The translations under genes and the position numbers were made by a program. A stretch of DNA of 64,000 nt from positions 5,270,001-5,334,000 of the forward strand of contig NZ_JACBYV010000001.1 of assembly GCF_013408425.1 (NCBI RefSeq), read 5' to 3'. The notes below the pieces were generated by a model. That model saw only the letters and a program-made list of their open reading frames with translations, was not told the DNA's origin and did no database searches. Source of the DNA: Pseudomonas flavescens (GTDB lineage Bacteria > Pseudomonadota > Gammaproteobacteria > Pseudomonadales > Pseudomonadaceae). Below, piece after piece: positions 1 through 9,981 of the stretch (its first letter is position 1; each line of letters begins with the position of its first letter).

Positions 1-450
1 GCCACCGGTGGCAAGCTGTTCGCAGCGGGTACCGCAGGTGAGCGTTTCGCGGTGCGCAACTCCGGCGCCCATTCCGTGGTGGAAGGCGTGGGTGACCATT
101 GCTGCGAGTACATGACCGGTGGTTTCGTCTGCGTGCTGGGCAAGACCGGCTACAACTTCGGCTCAGGCATGACCGGTGGTTTCGCCTACGTGCTGGACCT
201 GGACAACAGCTTCTACGACCGGGTCAACCACGAGCTGGTAGAGATTCAACGGATCAACAACGAGTCCATGGAGGCTTATCGCAGCCACCTGGAGCGGGTG
301 TTGGCCGAGTACGTCGAAGAGACGTCGAGCGAGTGGGGGCGCAATCTGCTGGAAAACCTGGACGACTACCTGCGCAAGTTCTGGCTGGTGAAACCCAAGG
401 CTGCGAACCTCAAGTCGCTGCTCTCCAGCATCCGCGCCAACCCGCAATAA
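1..450 (+). CDS. gltB: Glutamate synthase large subunit, C-terminal end (partial)
   Basis: The reading frame is open from base 1 and ends at a TAA at 448-450, so only the last 149 residues are present. The sequence is rich in glycine repeats ([11 protein letters not shown], then two MTGGF motifs), which is the C-terminal beta-helix domain of the large subunit of NADPH-dependent glutamate synthase. This subunit carries the glutaminase and FMN/3Fe-4S synthase sites upstream of the window. The tail ends in a helical segment rich in Leu and Lys. gltD follows 103 bp downstream on the same strand, the usual gltBD arrangement for ammonia assimilation. Identification is secure; the N-terminal domains cannot be assessed. 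Confidence 0.95.
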   Translation, partial: ATGGKLFAAGTAGERFAVRNSGAHSVVEGVGDHCCEYMTGGFVCVLGKTGYNFGSGMTGGFAYVLDLDNSFYDRVNHELVEIQRINNESMEAYRSHLERVLAEYVEETSSEWGRNLLENLDDYLRKFWLVKPKAANLKSLLSSIRANPQ

Positions 451-459
451 GCAGCTTCA

Positions 460-491
460 AGCGGCGAGCCCTGACAGCGGGGCTCGCCGCT
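460..491 (+). other. Perfect 12-bp stem-loop in the gltB-gltD spacer
   Basis: Bases 460-471 (agcggcgagccc) pair perfectly with 480-491 around an 8-base loop. No T tract follows, so it is not a classical terminator. It may stabilise or process the gltBD transcript, or lower gltD expression relative to gltB. Function is inferred only from position. Confidence 0.5.
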
Positions 492-541
492 CAACGTGAT
501 TGTCTTGCAGCTTCGAGCGTGTCGCTCGGCGCTGCTGCTAA

Positions 542-1972
<1,431 letters not shown>

Positions 1973-1986
1973 GTCTCACCCTTGCT

Positions 1987-2020
1987 GACGAGGCCGGCCG
2001 TACGCCGGCCTCGTCGTTTT
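1987..2020 (+). terminator. Rho-independent terminator after gltD
   Basis: A GC-rich hairpin (stem gacgaggccggc with its complement, short loop) is followed by a short T run (tttt). It lies 15 bp after the gltD stop codon and fits a terminator for gltBD. The T run is short. Confidence 0.75.
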
Positions 2021-2155
2021 AGGCCCTCTAGAGCCTGTTTTCGACGTAGCAGTGCCGGCGCACAGCGGATGTAACCGGTTCCTGGCTGACCTGGGGCAAT
2101 ACGCCGCGTTGATCGTGCCTTTACAGTACCTCCATCGTTTTCTCAGGAGGTTCCC

Positions 2156-3256
2156 ATGCTGACCACTGCCATCTTCCCATCCCGTTACGTGCAGGGCCGC
2201 GGCGCGCTCGAGCAACTCGGCTTCGAGTTGTCGCGCTTCGGCAACAAGGCACTGGCGCTGCTCGATCCCTTCGCTGACGATCACCTGGGCGATCTGCTGG
2301 AAAACACCTGTGCCGGCCATCTCGATTGTCAGCGGGTGCGTTTTGCCGGTGAGTGCTGCGACGAAGAAATCGCCCGTCTGGTGGCATTGGCTCGGCAGGC
2401 CGGGCCCGAGGTGATTCTCGGCATGGGCGGCGGCAAGGCACTGGATACCGCCAAGGCGCTTGCCTACGAACTGCGCCTGCCCGTTGCTGTGGTGCCCACC
2501 CTGGCCTCCAGCGACGCCCCCTGCAGCGCACTGTCGGTGATCTACACCGCCGAGGGGGCCTTCAAACGGTATCTGGTGCTGCCGCGCAACCCCGATCTGG
2601 TGCTGGTCGACAGCCAGGTGATCGCCCAGGCACCGGCGCGCTTTCTGGTTTCCGGTATGGGGGACGCTCTGGCCACCTGGTTCGAGGCCGAGGATTGCCG
2701 CATCAGCGGCGCCGCGAACATGACCGGTCGGCAGGGCCCGCGTACGGCTCATGCACTGGCCCGGTTCTGCTACGACACGTTGCTGGAGTACGGCCCTCTG
2801 GCATTGCAGGCCTGCCGCCAGCAGGTGGTGACGCCTGCTCTGGAACATGTCATCGAGGCCAACACACTGCTTTCCGGTCTGGGCTTCGAAAGTGGCGGCC
2901 TCGCCGCAGCTCACGCGATTCACAATGGCTTCACGGTCCTCGAGGGTACCCATGCCTACTGGCATGGCGAGAAGGTCACCTTCGGCGTGCTGAGCATGCT
3001 GATGCTGCGTGACAGCGAGCCGAGACTGATCGATGAGGTCTATGGTTTCTGTCTCGCCGTCGGCTTGCCGGTCACGCTCGCCGAGATCGGTCTGCCCGAT
3101 GTCAGCGATGTCGATCTGCTGCGCGCCGCCGAGCTTGCCTGCGCCGCGGGTGAAAGTATCCACAACGAGCCCTTTGCGGTAGATGCGCAGAGCGTGCTTG
3201 CCGCCATGCGTACCGCCGACGCCGAGGGCTGCCGTCGACTTCAGGCGGCTAGATAG
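2156..3256 (+). CDS. gldA: Glycerol dehydrogenase-like iron-containing alcohol dehydrogenase
   Basis: A 366-residue protein of the group III metal-dependent alcohol dehydrogenase family, closest in layout to glycerol dehydrogenase, which oxidises glycerol to dihydroxyacetone with NAD+. The nucleotide-binding GMGGGKALD motif is near residue 90. Likely metal ligands are the Asp in GMGDA (about 170), the His in AAHAIHNG (about 253) and the His in HGEK (about 270). A strong AGGAGG ribosome site precedes the ATG. Its stop lies inside an 8-bp tail-to-tail overlap with the convergent monooxygenase gene. No glycerol or dihydroxyacetone kinase neighbour is present, so the true substrate is uncertain. 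Confidence 0.85.
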   Translation: MLTTAIFPSRYVQGRGALEQLGFELSRFGNKALALLDPFADDHLGDLLENTCAGHLDCQRVRFAGECCDEEIARLVALARQAGPEVILGMGGGKALDTAKALAYELRLPVAVVPTLASSDAPCSALSVIYTAEGAFKRYLVLPRNPDLVLVDSQVIAQAPARFLVSGMGDALATWFEAEDCRISGAANMTGRQGPRTAHALARFCYDTLLEYGPLALQACRQQVVTPALEHVIEANTLLSGLGFESGGLAAAHAIHNGFTVLEGTHAYWHGEKVTFGVLSMLMLRDSEPRLIDEVYGFCLAVGLPVTLAEIGLPDVSDVDLLRAAELACAAGESIHNEPFAVDAQSVLAAMRTADAEGCRRLQAAR

Positions 3257-4616
3257 CTGCCCGATGGGCGGCGTGGCGAGGGGCTAGGCGGTCGCCTTGG
3301 CCGAACAGTTGCTGCCTGAGGCTGCCGCCCTCGTAGGCCTGGCGGTAGCGGCCACGGCGCTGCAGCTCTGGGACCAGCAGATCGACCACCGCGCTGAGGT
3401 CTTCATGGGCGACGGCATAGGTCAGGTTGAAACCGTCGATGCCGGTGGCGTCCAGCCATTCCTCCAGCTGATCGGCCACTTCGCCGGGGGAGCCGAGCAG
3501 AACAGGCCCGCGACCACCCAGGCAGACGAACTCGGCGGCTTCGGCCACTGTCCATTGGCGGTTCGGATCGCTGCGCGTGAAGGACGCCAGGGCTGTGCGC
3601 CCGGCATCGTTTTCCAGGTACTCGATGACCTGGTCGCCGCGCAGGTTCGACAGGTCGATGCCTGTCCAGCCGGATAGAAGCGCCAGCGCGGCCTCGACGT
3701 CCACGTAGCGACGATAGTCGGCCAGCTTCGCCTCGGCAGCGGCGCGGCTCGGCGCGACGATGATCAGCGCCTGGGCGTAGATCAATTGCTCCTCCGGCTG
3801 CCTGCCTGCGTCCCGCAGGGCTTGGCGCAAGCCCGCTACCAGGCCCTTCAGGACGGTCTGGGTGGGGCCGCTGATGAATACGCACTCGGCATGGCGAGCC
3901 GCGAAGGCCTGGCCCCGGGGCGAGGCGCCCGCCTGGAACAGCACCGGTGTGCGTTGCGGGGACGGTTCGCAAAGGTGGATGCCGGGCACCTGGTAGTGCT
4001 CGCCATGATGGCCGATCGGGTGCACCTTGCTTGGGTCGATGTAGGAGGTTCCGGCCCCGCTGCGGTTGACCGCATCATCTTGCCAACTGCGCTCCCAGAG
4101 TTTGTAGAGCACCTGCAGGTATTCCTCGGCCAGCTCATAGCGCTGGTCATGGCCCAGTTGCCTGCCAAGGCCCAGGTTGCGTGCCGCGCTGTCCAGATAG
4201 CCGGTGACGATGTTCCAGCCAACCCGGCCATCGGTAAGGTGATCCAGGGTCGACATGCGCCGGGCGAAGGGATAGGGATGCTCGTAGGTCAGTGAGAACG
4301 TCACGCCGAAACCCAGGTGCCGGGTCACGGCGGCCATGGCAGGCACGATCAGCAGCGGATCGTTGACCGGTACCTGCACGCCCCCGCGCACCGCTGCATC
4401 CGGGCTGCCCTGATAGACATCGTAGACACCCAGTACATCGGCGATGAACAGCGCATCGAACAGCCCCCGCTCGAGCAGATGCGCCAGTTCAAGCCAATAA
4501 GGCAGACGGTTGTGGTGCTGGCTGCGATTGAGTGGATGGCGCCACAGGCCGGGTGACTGGTGGCTGGCGGCATTCATGCTGAAGGCGTTGAAGCGGATCG
4601 GTGTGCGGGAGGTCAT
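3249..4616 (-). CDS. NtaA/SnaA/DszA-family FMN-dependent monooxygenase
   Basis: A 455-residue protein with the bacterial luciferase-like fold of the NtaA/DmoA/DszA group. These enzymes use reduced FMN from a partner reductase to oxidise or desulfurise small organic compounds. Recognisable stretches are the N-terminal RFNAF, the LFIADVLG segment, and the GVTFSLTYEHPYPFARR and GRVGWNIVTG blocks typical of this subgroup. The adjacent upstream gene on the same strand encodes a sulfonate-type binding protein 102 bp away, so an organosulfur substrate is a reasonable inference. No flavin reductase is seen nearby. The substrate cannot be read from the sequence. Confidence 0.85.
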   Translation of the reverse strand: MTSRTPIRFNAFSMNAASHQSPGLWRHPLNRSQHHNRLPYWLELAHLLERGLFDALFIADVLGVYDVYQGSPDAAVRGGVQVPVNDPLLIVPAMAAVTRHLGFGVTFSLTYEHPYPFARRMSTLDHLTDGRVGWNIVTGYLDSAARNLGLGRQLGHDQRYELAEEYLQVLYKLWERSWQDDAVNRSGAGTSYIDPSKVHPIGHHGEHYQVPGIHLCEPSPQRTPVLFQAGASPRGQAFAARHAECVFISGPTQTVLKGLVAGLRQALRDAGRQPEEQLIYAQALIIVAPSRAAAEAKLADYRRYVDVEAALALLSGWTGIDLSNLRGDQVIEYLENDAGRTALASFTRSDPNRQWTVAEAAEFVCLGGRGPVLLGSPGEVADQLEEWLDATGIDGFNLTYAVAHEDLSAVVDLLVPELQRRGRYRQAYEGGSLRQQLFGQGDRLAPRHAAHRAAI

Positions 4617-4718
4617 GACGGCTCCACCGTTGTAGGGTACACGGACAGGGCAATGGCAAGTGGCCGCCCCACCCGGTTGGGCGGGAGGCTAGTCGGCTCG
4701 GCCAGGCGCATGCTCCTT

Positions 4719-5699
4719 TCAGGGCAACAGGGACTGCGGGTAGACCGCCTCGTCGACGCGCAGGGGATTGGGGATCAGCCCGAGGCCGAGGAAGGTATCT
4801 GCCAGTTTTTGCTGCTCCGCGACGATCTCGGGAGTGATCGCCTCGGCGGCATAGTTGCGGCGCTGGGTGGCGAGAAGCAGTACGTCCGGTGCTATTCCCA
4901 ATTGCGGTGCGAGCAGGTCGGCGACCTGCTGAGGATTCTTGTTGGCCCAGTCACTGACGTGCGCCAATTGCTGGAAGAACGTCTTCACCAGATCGCCGTT
5001 GTGGTCGGTGAATTCGGCTGTGGACAGGTAGAAGGTGCGGTTGTTGGTCAGCCCCTGGCCATCGCGCAGGTTGCGCACCGGCAGCTTCTTTTCGGCTGCA
5101 GCGAGGAATGGATCCCACAGCGTGACGGCTTGCACGGAACCCGATTGCAGCGCGGCGATGGCGTCCGCGGCGTTGTTGACGTATGCCGCCGTGATATCGG
5201 TATAGCTCAGGCCGGCCTCCTGCAGAGCCAGGGCCAGCAGGTACTGGGCATTCCAGCCTCGGCCGGTGGCTACTCGCTTGCCCTTGAGGTCGGCAATGTT
5301 CTGTATGCCGCCCTCATTGTGCACCAGAATGCCGATGCCTTTGGGGTAGGGTTGCTCTGCTGCCAGATAGACCACCGGTTTACCGGCAGCCTGGGCGAAT
5401 ACCGAGGGCGCATCGGCAGCGTGCCCCAGATCGATGGCGCCGGTACTCAGCGCTTCCAGCAATTGCGGGCCGGCGGCGAACTCGTGCCAGCTGACCTTGA
5501 CGCCCCGGGTTTCGAGCGCCTTCTCCAGTGCGCCGCTTCCCTTGAGAATATTCACGCTGTTGAACTTCTGGTAACCGATTCGCAGCGTCTTGGCGCTCTC
5601 GGCGTGGGCTGCTTGCCAAGGCAGCAAGACAGCGCTGGCAGCCGCCAGGAGGCCCAGTGTAAAGGCGCGACGGCTGGGGAAGCGGAAAGAACGGGCCAT
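4719..5699 (-). CDS. Aliphatic sulfonate/taurine-type ABC transporter substrate-binding protein (SsuA-like)
   Basis: A 326-residue periplasmic binding protein. A basic N-terminus with Arg residues (SRRAFTLG) and a hydrophobic core ending near AHA form a signal peptide, possibly Tat-like. The mature part has the SsuA/TauA hallmarks: LRIGYQK, the ATGRGWNAQYLL block, and ALQSGSVQAVTLWDPF. It would capture organosulfonates in the periplasm. No permease or ATPase gene is adjacent, so it must use transporter components from elsewhere or belong to a split operon. It is followed by an organosulfur-type monooxygenase on the same strand. A GGAG-like site precedes the ATG. Its promoter must lie in the spacer shared with hemE (5700-5931). 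Confidence 0.88.
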   Translation of the reverse strand: MARSFRFPSRRAFTLGLLAAASAVLLPWQAAHAESAKTLRIGYQKFNSVNILKGSGALEKALETRGVKVSWHEFAAGPQLLEALSTGAIDLGHAADAPSVFAQAAGKPVVYLAAEQPYPKGIGILVHNEGGIQNIADLKGKRVATGRGWNAQYLLALALQEAGLSYTDITAAYVNNAADAIAALQSGSVQAVTLWDPFLAAAEKKLPVRNLRDGQGLTNNRTFYLSTAEFTDHNGDLVKTFFQQLAHVSDWANKNPQQVADLLAPQLGIAPDVLLLATQRRNYAAEAITPEIVAEQQKLADTFLGLGLIPNPLRVDEAVYPQSLLP

Positions 5700-5931
5700 G
5701 CTGAGCTCCGAAATCGAACCTGATGTGGATGGCCCTCAATATAGAACCGGACGGAACTAGCGAGCACGCGTAATCTTCGTTTTGGGTATAACGTTTTCTT
5801 TTCAGTACCTCATCAAGGAATATAAAGAGCAGGTTTGGCGTGGCCAAAAGCCGCAGCTGAGCACCTGCGCCGTGTCTTTTAGGTCGCGCTTTGCGACAAT
5901 GGCGGGTCTGCCGTCCCTGGAATCCTGTGCC

Positions 5932-6999
5932 ATGACTGCCCTGAAGAACGACCGTTTCCTGCGTGCTCTGCTCAAGCAACCCGTCGATGTCACCCCGGTG
6001 TGGATGATGCGTCAGGCGGGCCGCTATCTGCCGGAGTACCGGGCCAGCCGGGCCAAGGCCGGGGATTTCATGAGCCTCATGATGAACCCCGAGTTCGCCT
6101 GCGAAGTCACCCTGCAGCCGCTTGATCGTTACCCACAGCTCGATGCAGCCATCCTCTTCTCCGACATCCTCACCATCCCCCACGCCATGGGCCAGGGGCT
6201 GTACTTCGAGACGGGTGAAGGGCCGCGCTTCAAGAAGGTCATCAGCAGCGCTGCCGATGTCGACGCGCTGCCGATCCCTGATCCGCAGAAGGATCTGGGC
6301 TATGTGATGGATGCAGTGCGCACCATCAAGTCGGCGCTAGGCGGCCGTGTTCCGCTGATCGGCTTTTCCGGCAGCCCGTGGACGCTGGCGACCTACATGG
6401 TCGAGGGCGGCTCGTCGAAGGACTTCCGCAAGATCAAGGCGATGCTTTACGACCAGCCCGAGGCCATGCACGCGCTGCTCGACAAGCTGGCGCAATCGGT
6501 CACCGCCTACCTCAATGGGCAGATCCTCGCCGGTGCCCAGGCGGTGCAGATCTTCGACACCTGGGGTGGCAACCTGTCGTCAGCGGCCTACCAGACGTTC
6601 TCCCTGGCTTACATGCAAAAGATCGTCGACGGTCTGATCCGTGAGCATGACGGGCGCAGGATCCCGGTGATCCTGTTCACCAAGAATGGCGGGCTGTGGC
6701 TGGAATCGATGGCAGCCACTGGCGCCGATGCGCTGGGGCTGGACTGGAGCTGCGACATTGGCGAGGCGCGCCGCCGAGTCGGTTCTCAAGTGGCCTTGCA
6801 GGGCAATATGGACCCTACCGTGCTGTATGCCAAACCGGCGGCAATTCGCGCCGAGGTCGCGCGCATTCTCGCCAGCTATGGCACCGGCAGCGGTCACGTC
6901 TTCAACCTGGGGCATGGGATTACCCCGGAAGTCGACCCTGTTCATGCAGGGGCCTTCCTCGAAGCGGTGCATGAGCTGTCTGCCGACTATCACCGCTGA
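5932..6999 (+). CDS. hemE: Uroporphyrinogen decarboxylase
   Basis: A 355-residue cytoplasmic enzyme that removes four carboxyl groups from uroporphyrinogen III to give coproporphyrinogen III in haem synthesis. The signature [15 protein letters not shown] lies near residues 23-37. The catalytic Asp is in FSDIL near residue 78. The glycine-rich C-terminal block FNLGHGI is also present. An upstream in-frame ATG at 5782 would add 50 residues that do not resemble the family, so the start was placed at 5932, giving the N-terminus [13 protein letters not shown]. Divergent from the sulfonate-binding protein gene and convergent with the DUF2141 gene. Confidence 0.96.
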   Translation: MTALKNDRFLRALLKQPVDVTPVWMMRQAGRYLPEYRASRAKAGDFMSLMMNPEFACEVTLQPLDRYPQLDAAILFSDILTIPHAMGQGLYFETGEGPRFKKVISSAADVDALPIPDPQKDLGYVMDAVRTIKSALGGRVPLIGFSGSPWTLATYMVEGGSSKDFRKIKAMLYDQPEAMHALLDKLAQSVTAYLNGQILAGAQAVQIFDTWGGNLSSAAYQTFSLAYMQKIVDGLIREHDGRRIPVILFTKNGGLWLESMAATGADALGLDWSCDIGEARRRVGSQVALQGNMDPTVLYAKPAAIRAEVARILASYGTGSGHVFNLGHGITPEVDPVHAGAFLEAVHELSADYHR

Positions 7000-7005
7000 T
7001 CGGCA

Positions 7006-7458
7006 TCACTGCGCCTGGCGCCCACCGCGCGGTTGGCGCAGGCGTACATCGACCAGGGTGTCGTCTTCGCCATGCTCGAATCTGGCGCCTCCTGGGGTGG
7101 GCTTGCCCTTCAGGAGTGACGGATTGCCGGAAAAACCCACAGGCTCGAGAGGGATGCCTCGCGGGCTGAGGTCGAGACGCCCGTTGCCGTTGCTGTCCTG
7201 AAACAGTTGCAGGGCGTATTGCCCGGGCGGTACGTCTTTGACGATCAGTTGCTCGCCTTCACCCTGCAGCTCGCGCAGCATCGGCTCCCAGTCTTTCTGC
7301 TCGGCAGCCACTAGTGCCAGATACAGGCTGGCGGCACTCCCGTTGCCCTCCACGCGTATCAGCAGATCTCCCGCCTGCGCCGACGAACAGACGAACAGGA
7401 GAACCACTGCGCAGACCGTGCAGCGTTTGGTTACGATTTGAAGAATTCTCTGTGGCAT
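7006..7458 (-). CDS. DUF2141-family exported protein
   Basis: A 150-residue protein with an N-terminal signal peptide (hydrophobic core VCAVVLLFVC, cleavage near SSAQA). The rest fits the DUF2141 pattern: a beta-rich domain with LFQDSNGNGRLD, followed by GIPLEPVGFS. The D-N-G-N-G-D run looks like a calcium-binding-type loop. Function of the family is unknown. It ends 6 bp from hemE, tail to tail, and is divergent from the DarA-like gene at 7490. Confidence 0.8.
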   Translation of the reverse strand: MPQRILQIVTKRCTVCAVVLLFVCSSAQAGDLLIRVEGNGSAASLYLALVAAEQKDWEPMLRELQGEGEQLIVKDVPPGQYALQLFQDSNGNGRLDLSPRGIPLEPVGFSGNPSLLKGKPTPGGARFEHGEDDTLVDVRLRQPRGGRQAQ

Positions 7459-7489
7459 AATCCGCCCATTTTGCAGGGATTCGCTTTAA

Positions 7490-8407
7490 ATGCGTCAGGT
7501 TCTAGTCGTTCACTTCTCACAGACTGGCCAATTGAACCGCCTGGTGCAATCGGTCTGTGCGCCGTTGCAGGTGAGTGAAGGCATTCAGGTGGATTTCCTG
7601 GCGCTGCAACCGGCCAAGCCGTTTCCCTTCCCGTGGCCCTTCCTTGGTTTTTTCCGGATATTCCCGGAAACCGTGTTGATGAAGCCGCAGCCTTTGTTGC
7701 CGCTGACGGTCGATCCCGACAAACGCTACGACCTGATCATTCTCGCCTACCAGGTGTGGTTCCTGTCACCCTCGTTGCCCTTCACCAGTTTCCTCGCGTC
7801 GCCTGAGGCCGCTCGGCTGCTCAAGGATACGCCGGTGATGACCCTGATCGGTTGTCGCAACATGTGGTTGATGGCCCAGGAAAAGGTCAAGGCCCGTCTG
7901 CAGGCGCTGGGCGCGAAGCTGGTCGACAACGCCGTGCTGACCGACGCCTGCGGCACGGCAGCGAGTTTTCTGGCCACGCCGCTGTGGATGTTCACCGGCC
8001 GGCAGAAACCCTACAGCTGGGTGCCGCGCGCCGGTATCGACGAGAATGAGATGGCCGCCGCCAGCCGTTTCGGTGATGCCATGGCACGGCGCCTGCTCGC
8101 TGACCAGCAGCCGATCGAGCAGCCGATGCTGGGCGGTCTCGGTGCCGTCAAGGTGGATGAAAAGCTGATCGCCAGCGAGAAGGTCGGCAATCGCAGTTTC
8201 ACGCTGTGGAGCCGACTGCTTGCCGCCCTCGGCCCGCAGCAGAGCAGGCGGCGGGGTGCCGGGCTGGTGGTCTACATCGTTTTCCTGATCTGCCTGATTC
8301 TGACCGTGGTGCCGATCAGTGCCCTGTTGAAAAAGTTGTTGGCCCCGCTGTCCAAGGCGCGAATCCAGCGTGAAAAGGCCTACTTCGCCGGCCCGTCCGG
8401 CGAATAA
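7490..8407 (+). CDS. DarA-like protein (dialkylresorcinol condensing enzyme family)
   Basis: A 305-residue protein that I recognise as the family databases call dialkylrecorsinol condensing enzyme. The N-terminus (VLVVHFSQTGQ) resembles a flavodoxin-type fold with a phosphate-binding turn. A single transmembrane helix lies near the C-terminus (VVYIVFLICLILTVVPIS, about residues 263-280), followed by a basic tail. It is the first gene of a four-gene operon with a KAS III enzyme, an arrangement known from dialkylresorcinol and flexirubin loci. By that analogy it would help cyclise or condense two ACP-bound acyl chains at the membrane. The exact reaction is inferred. Confidence 0.7.
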   Translation: MRQVLVVHFSQTGQLNRLVQSVCAPLQVSEGIQVDFLALQPAKPFPFPWPFLGFFRIFPETVLMKPQPLLPLTVDPDKRYDLIILAYQVWFLSPSLPFTSFLASPEAARLLKDTPVMTLIGCRNMWLMAQEKVKARLQALGAKLVDNAVLTDACGTAASFLATPLWMFTGRQKPYSWVPRAGIDENEMAAASRFGDAMARRLLADQQPIEQPMLGGLGAVKVDEKLIASEKVGNRSFTLWSRLLAALGPQQSRRRGAGLVVYIVFLICLILTVVPISALLKKLLAPLSKARIQREKAYFAGPSGE

Positions 8408-8426
8408 ACTGGTCCGAGGTAATCCC

Positions 8427-9584
8427 GTGGTATCTCCTGTATTCATCAATCGCGTCAGTGCAAGCCTGCCCTTTGATCCGGTCGACAACGAGCAGATGGA
8501 AGCTCGCCTCGGCATGGTCGGCGGCAAGCCGTCGCGCGCCCGCAAGCTGGTCCTGCGCCGTAACGGCATTCAGCAGCGCCACTACGTCATCGACCCGCTC
8601 ACCGGCGAGCCAGGCATGAGCAACGCGCAGCTTAGCGCTGCGGCGATCCGTGGCCTGGTCGGCGAGGGGTTCGCGCTGGAGGGTCTGGATTGTCTGGTCG
8701 CCAGCACCTCTTCGCCCGACCAGGTGATGCCAGGCCATGCGGTGATGGTGCATGGCGAGCTGGGCAACCCGCCTTGCGAAGTCGCCACCACGGCGGGTAT
8801 CTGCCTGTGCGGTATGACCGCGCTGAAATACGCCTGGATGAGCGTCGCCAGCGGTGAAAGCCGCAACGCCGTGGCCTGCGGCTCCGAAGTGGCGTCGACG
8901 CTGATGCAGGCGCGCAACTTCAATGCCGAATACGAGAGCCGCATCGAGGAGCTGGAGAGTCATCCGGAGATCGCCTTCGAGAAGGATTTCCTGCGCTGGA
9001 TGCTTTCCGACGGTGCTGGCGCCGTGCTGCTGCAGAATCATCCCAACGCCAGCGGGTTGAGTCTGCGTGTCGACTGGCTGGATATTCTCTCGTTCGCCGA
9101 TCAGATGCCAGCTTGCATGTACGCCGGTGCCGATATGGAGGACGGCAGCCTGCGTGGCTGGAGCCGCTACGACGCCGATGAGCGCGCCCGCAAATCGGTG
9201 ATGGCGATCAAGCAGGACGTCAAACTGCTCAACGAGAATATCGTCAAGTACACCGTGGAAGAGGCATTGCGGCGCATCATGGCGCGCCGTGAACTGCGCG
9301 TGGCGGATATCGACTGGTTCCTGCCGCACTATTCCTCGGAATTCTTTCGCGACCGTTTGGCCGAGGGCCTGGCCAATGTCGACCTGCCGATTCCGATGGG
9401 TCGCTGGTTCACCAACCTGACTCGCAAGGGCAATACCGGGGCGGCGTCGATCTTCATCATCCTCGAAGAACTGTTCAATGGCGGACAGCTGCGCAGCGGT
9501 CAGAAACTGCTGTGCTACGTGCCGGAAAGCGGGCGTTTCTCCAGTGCATTCATGCACCTTACGGTGGTCGGCAATGAAGCTTGA
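8427..9584 (+). CDS. KAS III-type beta-ketoacyl synthase (DarB-like)
   Basis: A 385-residue ketosynthase III-type condensing enzyme of the thiolase superfamily. Putative catalytic residues are a Cys in GICLCG (Cys126 or Cys128), His in FLPHYSS (about 302) and Asn in RKGNTGAAS (about 337). In dialkylresorcinol synthesis the DarB homologue joins a 3-oxoacyl unit to an unsaturated acyl unit. GTG at 8427 was chosen because a CCGAGGT ribosome site lies 7 bp upstream and the protein then starts VSPVFINRV; a longer frame from 8370 would overlap the previous gene by 38 bp. Its 3' end overlaps the next gene by 11 bp, suggesting coupled translation. Confidence 0.82.
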   Translation: MVSPVFINRVSASLPFDPVDNEQMEARLGMVGGKPSRARKLVLRRNGIQQRHYVIDPLTGEPGMSNAQLSAAAIRGLVGEGFALEGLDCLVASTSSPDQVMPGHAVMVHGELGNPPCEVATTAGICLCGMTALKYAWMSVASGESRNAVACGSEVASTLMQARNFNAEYESRIEELESHPEIAFEKDFLRWMLSDGAGAVLLQNHPNASGLSLRVDWLDILSFADQMPACMYAGADMEDGSLRGWSRYDADERARKSVMAIKQDVKLLNENIVKYTVEEALRRIMARRELRVADIDWFLPHYSSEFFRDRLAEGLANVDLPIPMGRWFTNLTRKGNTGAASIFIILEELFNGGQLRSGQKLLCYVPESGRFSSAFMHLTVVGNEA

Positions 9585-9981
9585 TGAAGTCCCCCAGGAC
9601 CCCGATTCTGCATACGGCGGACACAGCAAGTTGCTGTATGCCGTGGATGAAAAAGGACATTACCAAGGGGCACAAAGTGCCGGTTGGGAGCCAGAGTCCT
9701 ACTCCACCCAGCTGGCTGTCGCCGAGCTGGAGGCGCAGGAGGCCGAAGCCCATGCTGCCTGGCAGCGCGGTGAGCTGTCGCCGTTGAAGTGCCTGATGTA
9801 TCGCTATCGCATGGACGAGCCGGCGCTGGCGCAGATCGCCGGGCTCTGGCAGTGGCGCGTGCGCCGGCATTTTCGACCCGAGATCTACCGACGCCTGAAC
9901 GATTCGCTGTTGGCTCGCTATGCCGAGGCCTTTGGCCTGTCCGTCGACGAATTGCGTCGCTACCAGAAGGAACTGCCATGA
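9574..9981 (+). CDS. Conserved small protein of unknown function in DAR-like operon
   Basis: A 135-residue soluble protein that I do not recognise beyond its context. It has an acidic N-terminal part and a basic, helical C-terminal half with QWRVRRHFRP and LLARYAEAFGLSVDELRRY, which could be a degenerate helix-turn-helix or a docking domain. It starts inside the end of the ketosynthase gene and its stop overlaps the start of the BtrH-like gene (ATGA), so it is almost certainly co-translated with both. The upstream in-frame start at 9478 was rejected because it lies fully inside the ketosynthase. A role in the same pathway is inferred from the coupling only. Confidence 0.75.
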   Translation: MKLDEVPQDPDSAYGGHSKLLYAVDEKGHYQGAQSAGWEPESYSTQLAVAELEAQEAEAHAAWQRGELSPLKCLMYRYRMDEPALAQIAGLWQWRVRRHFRPEIYRRLNDSLLARYAEAFGLSVDELRRYQKELP

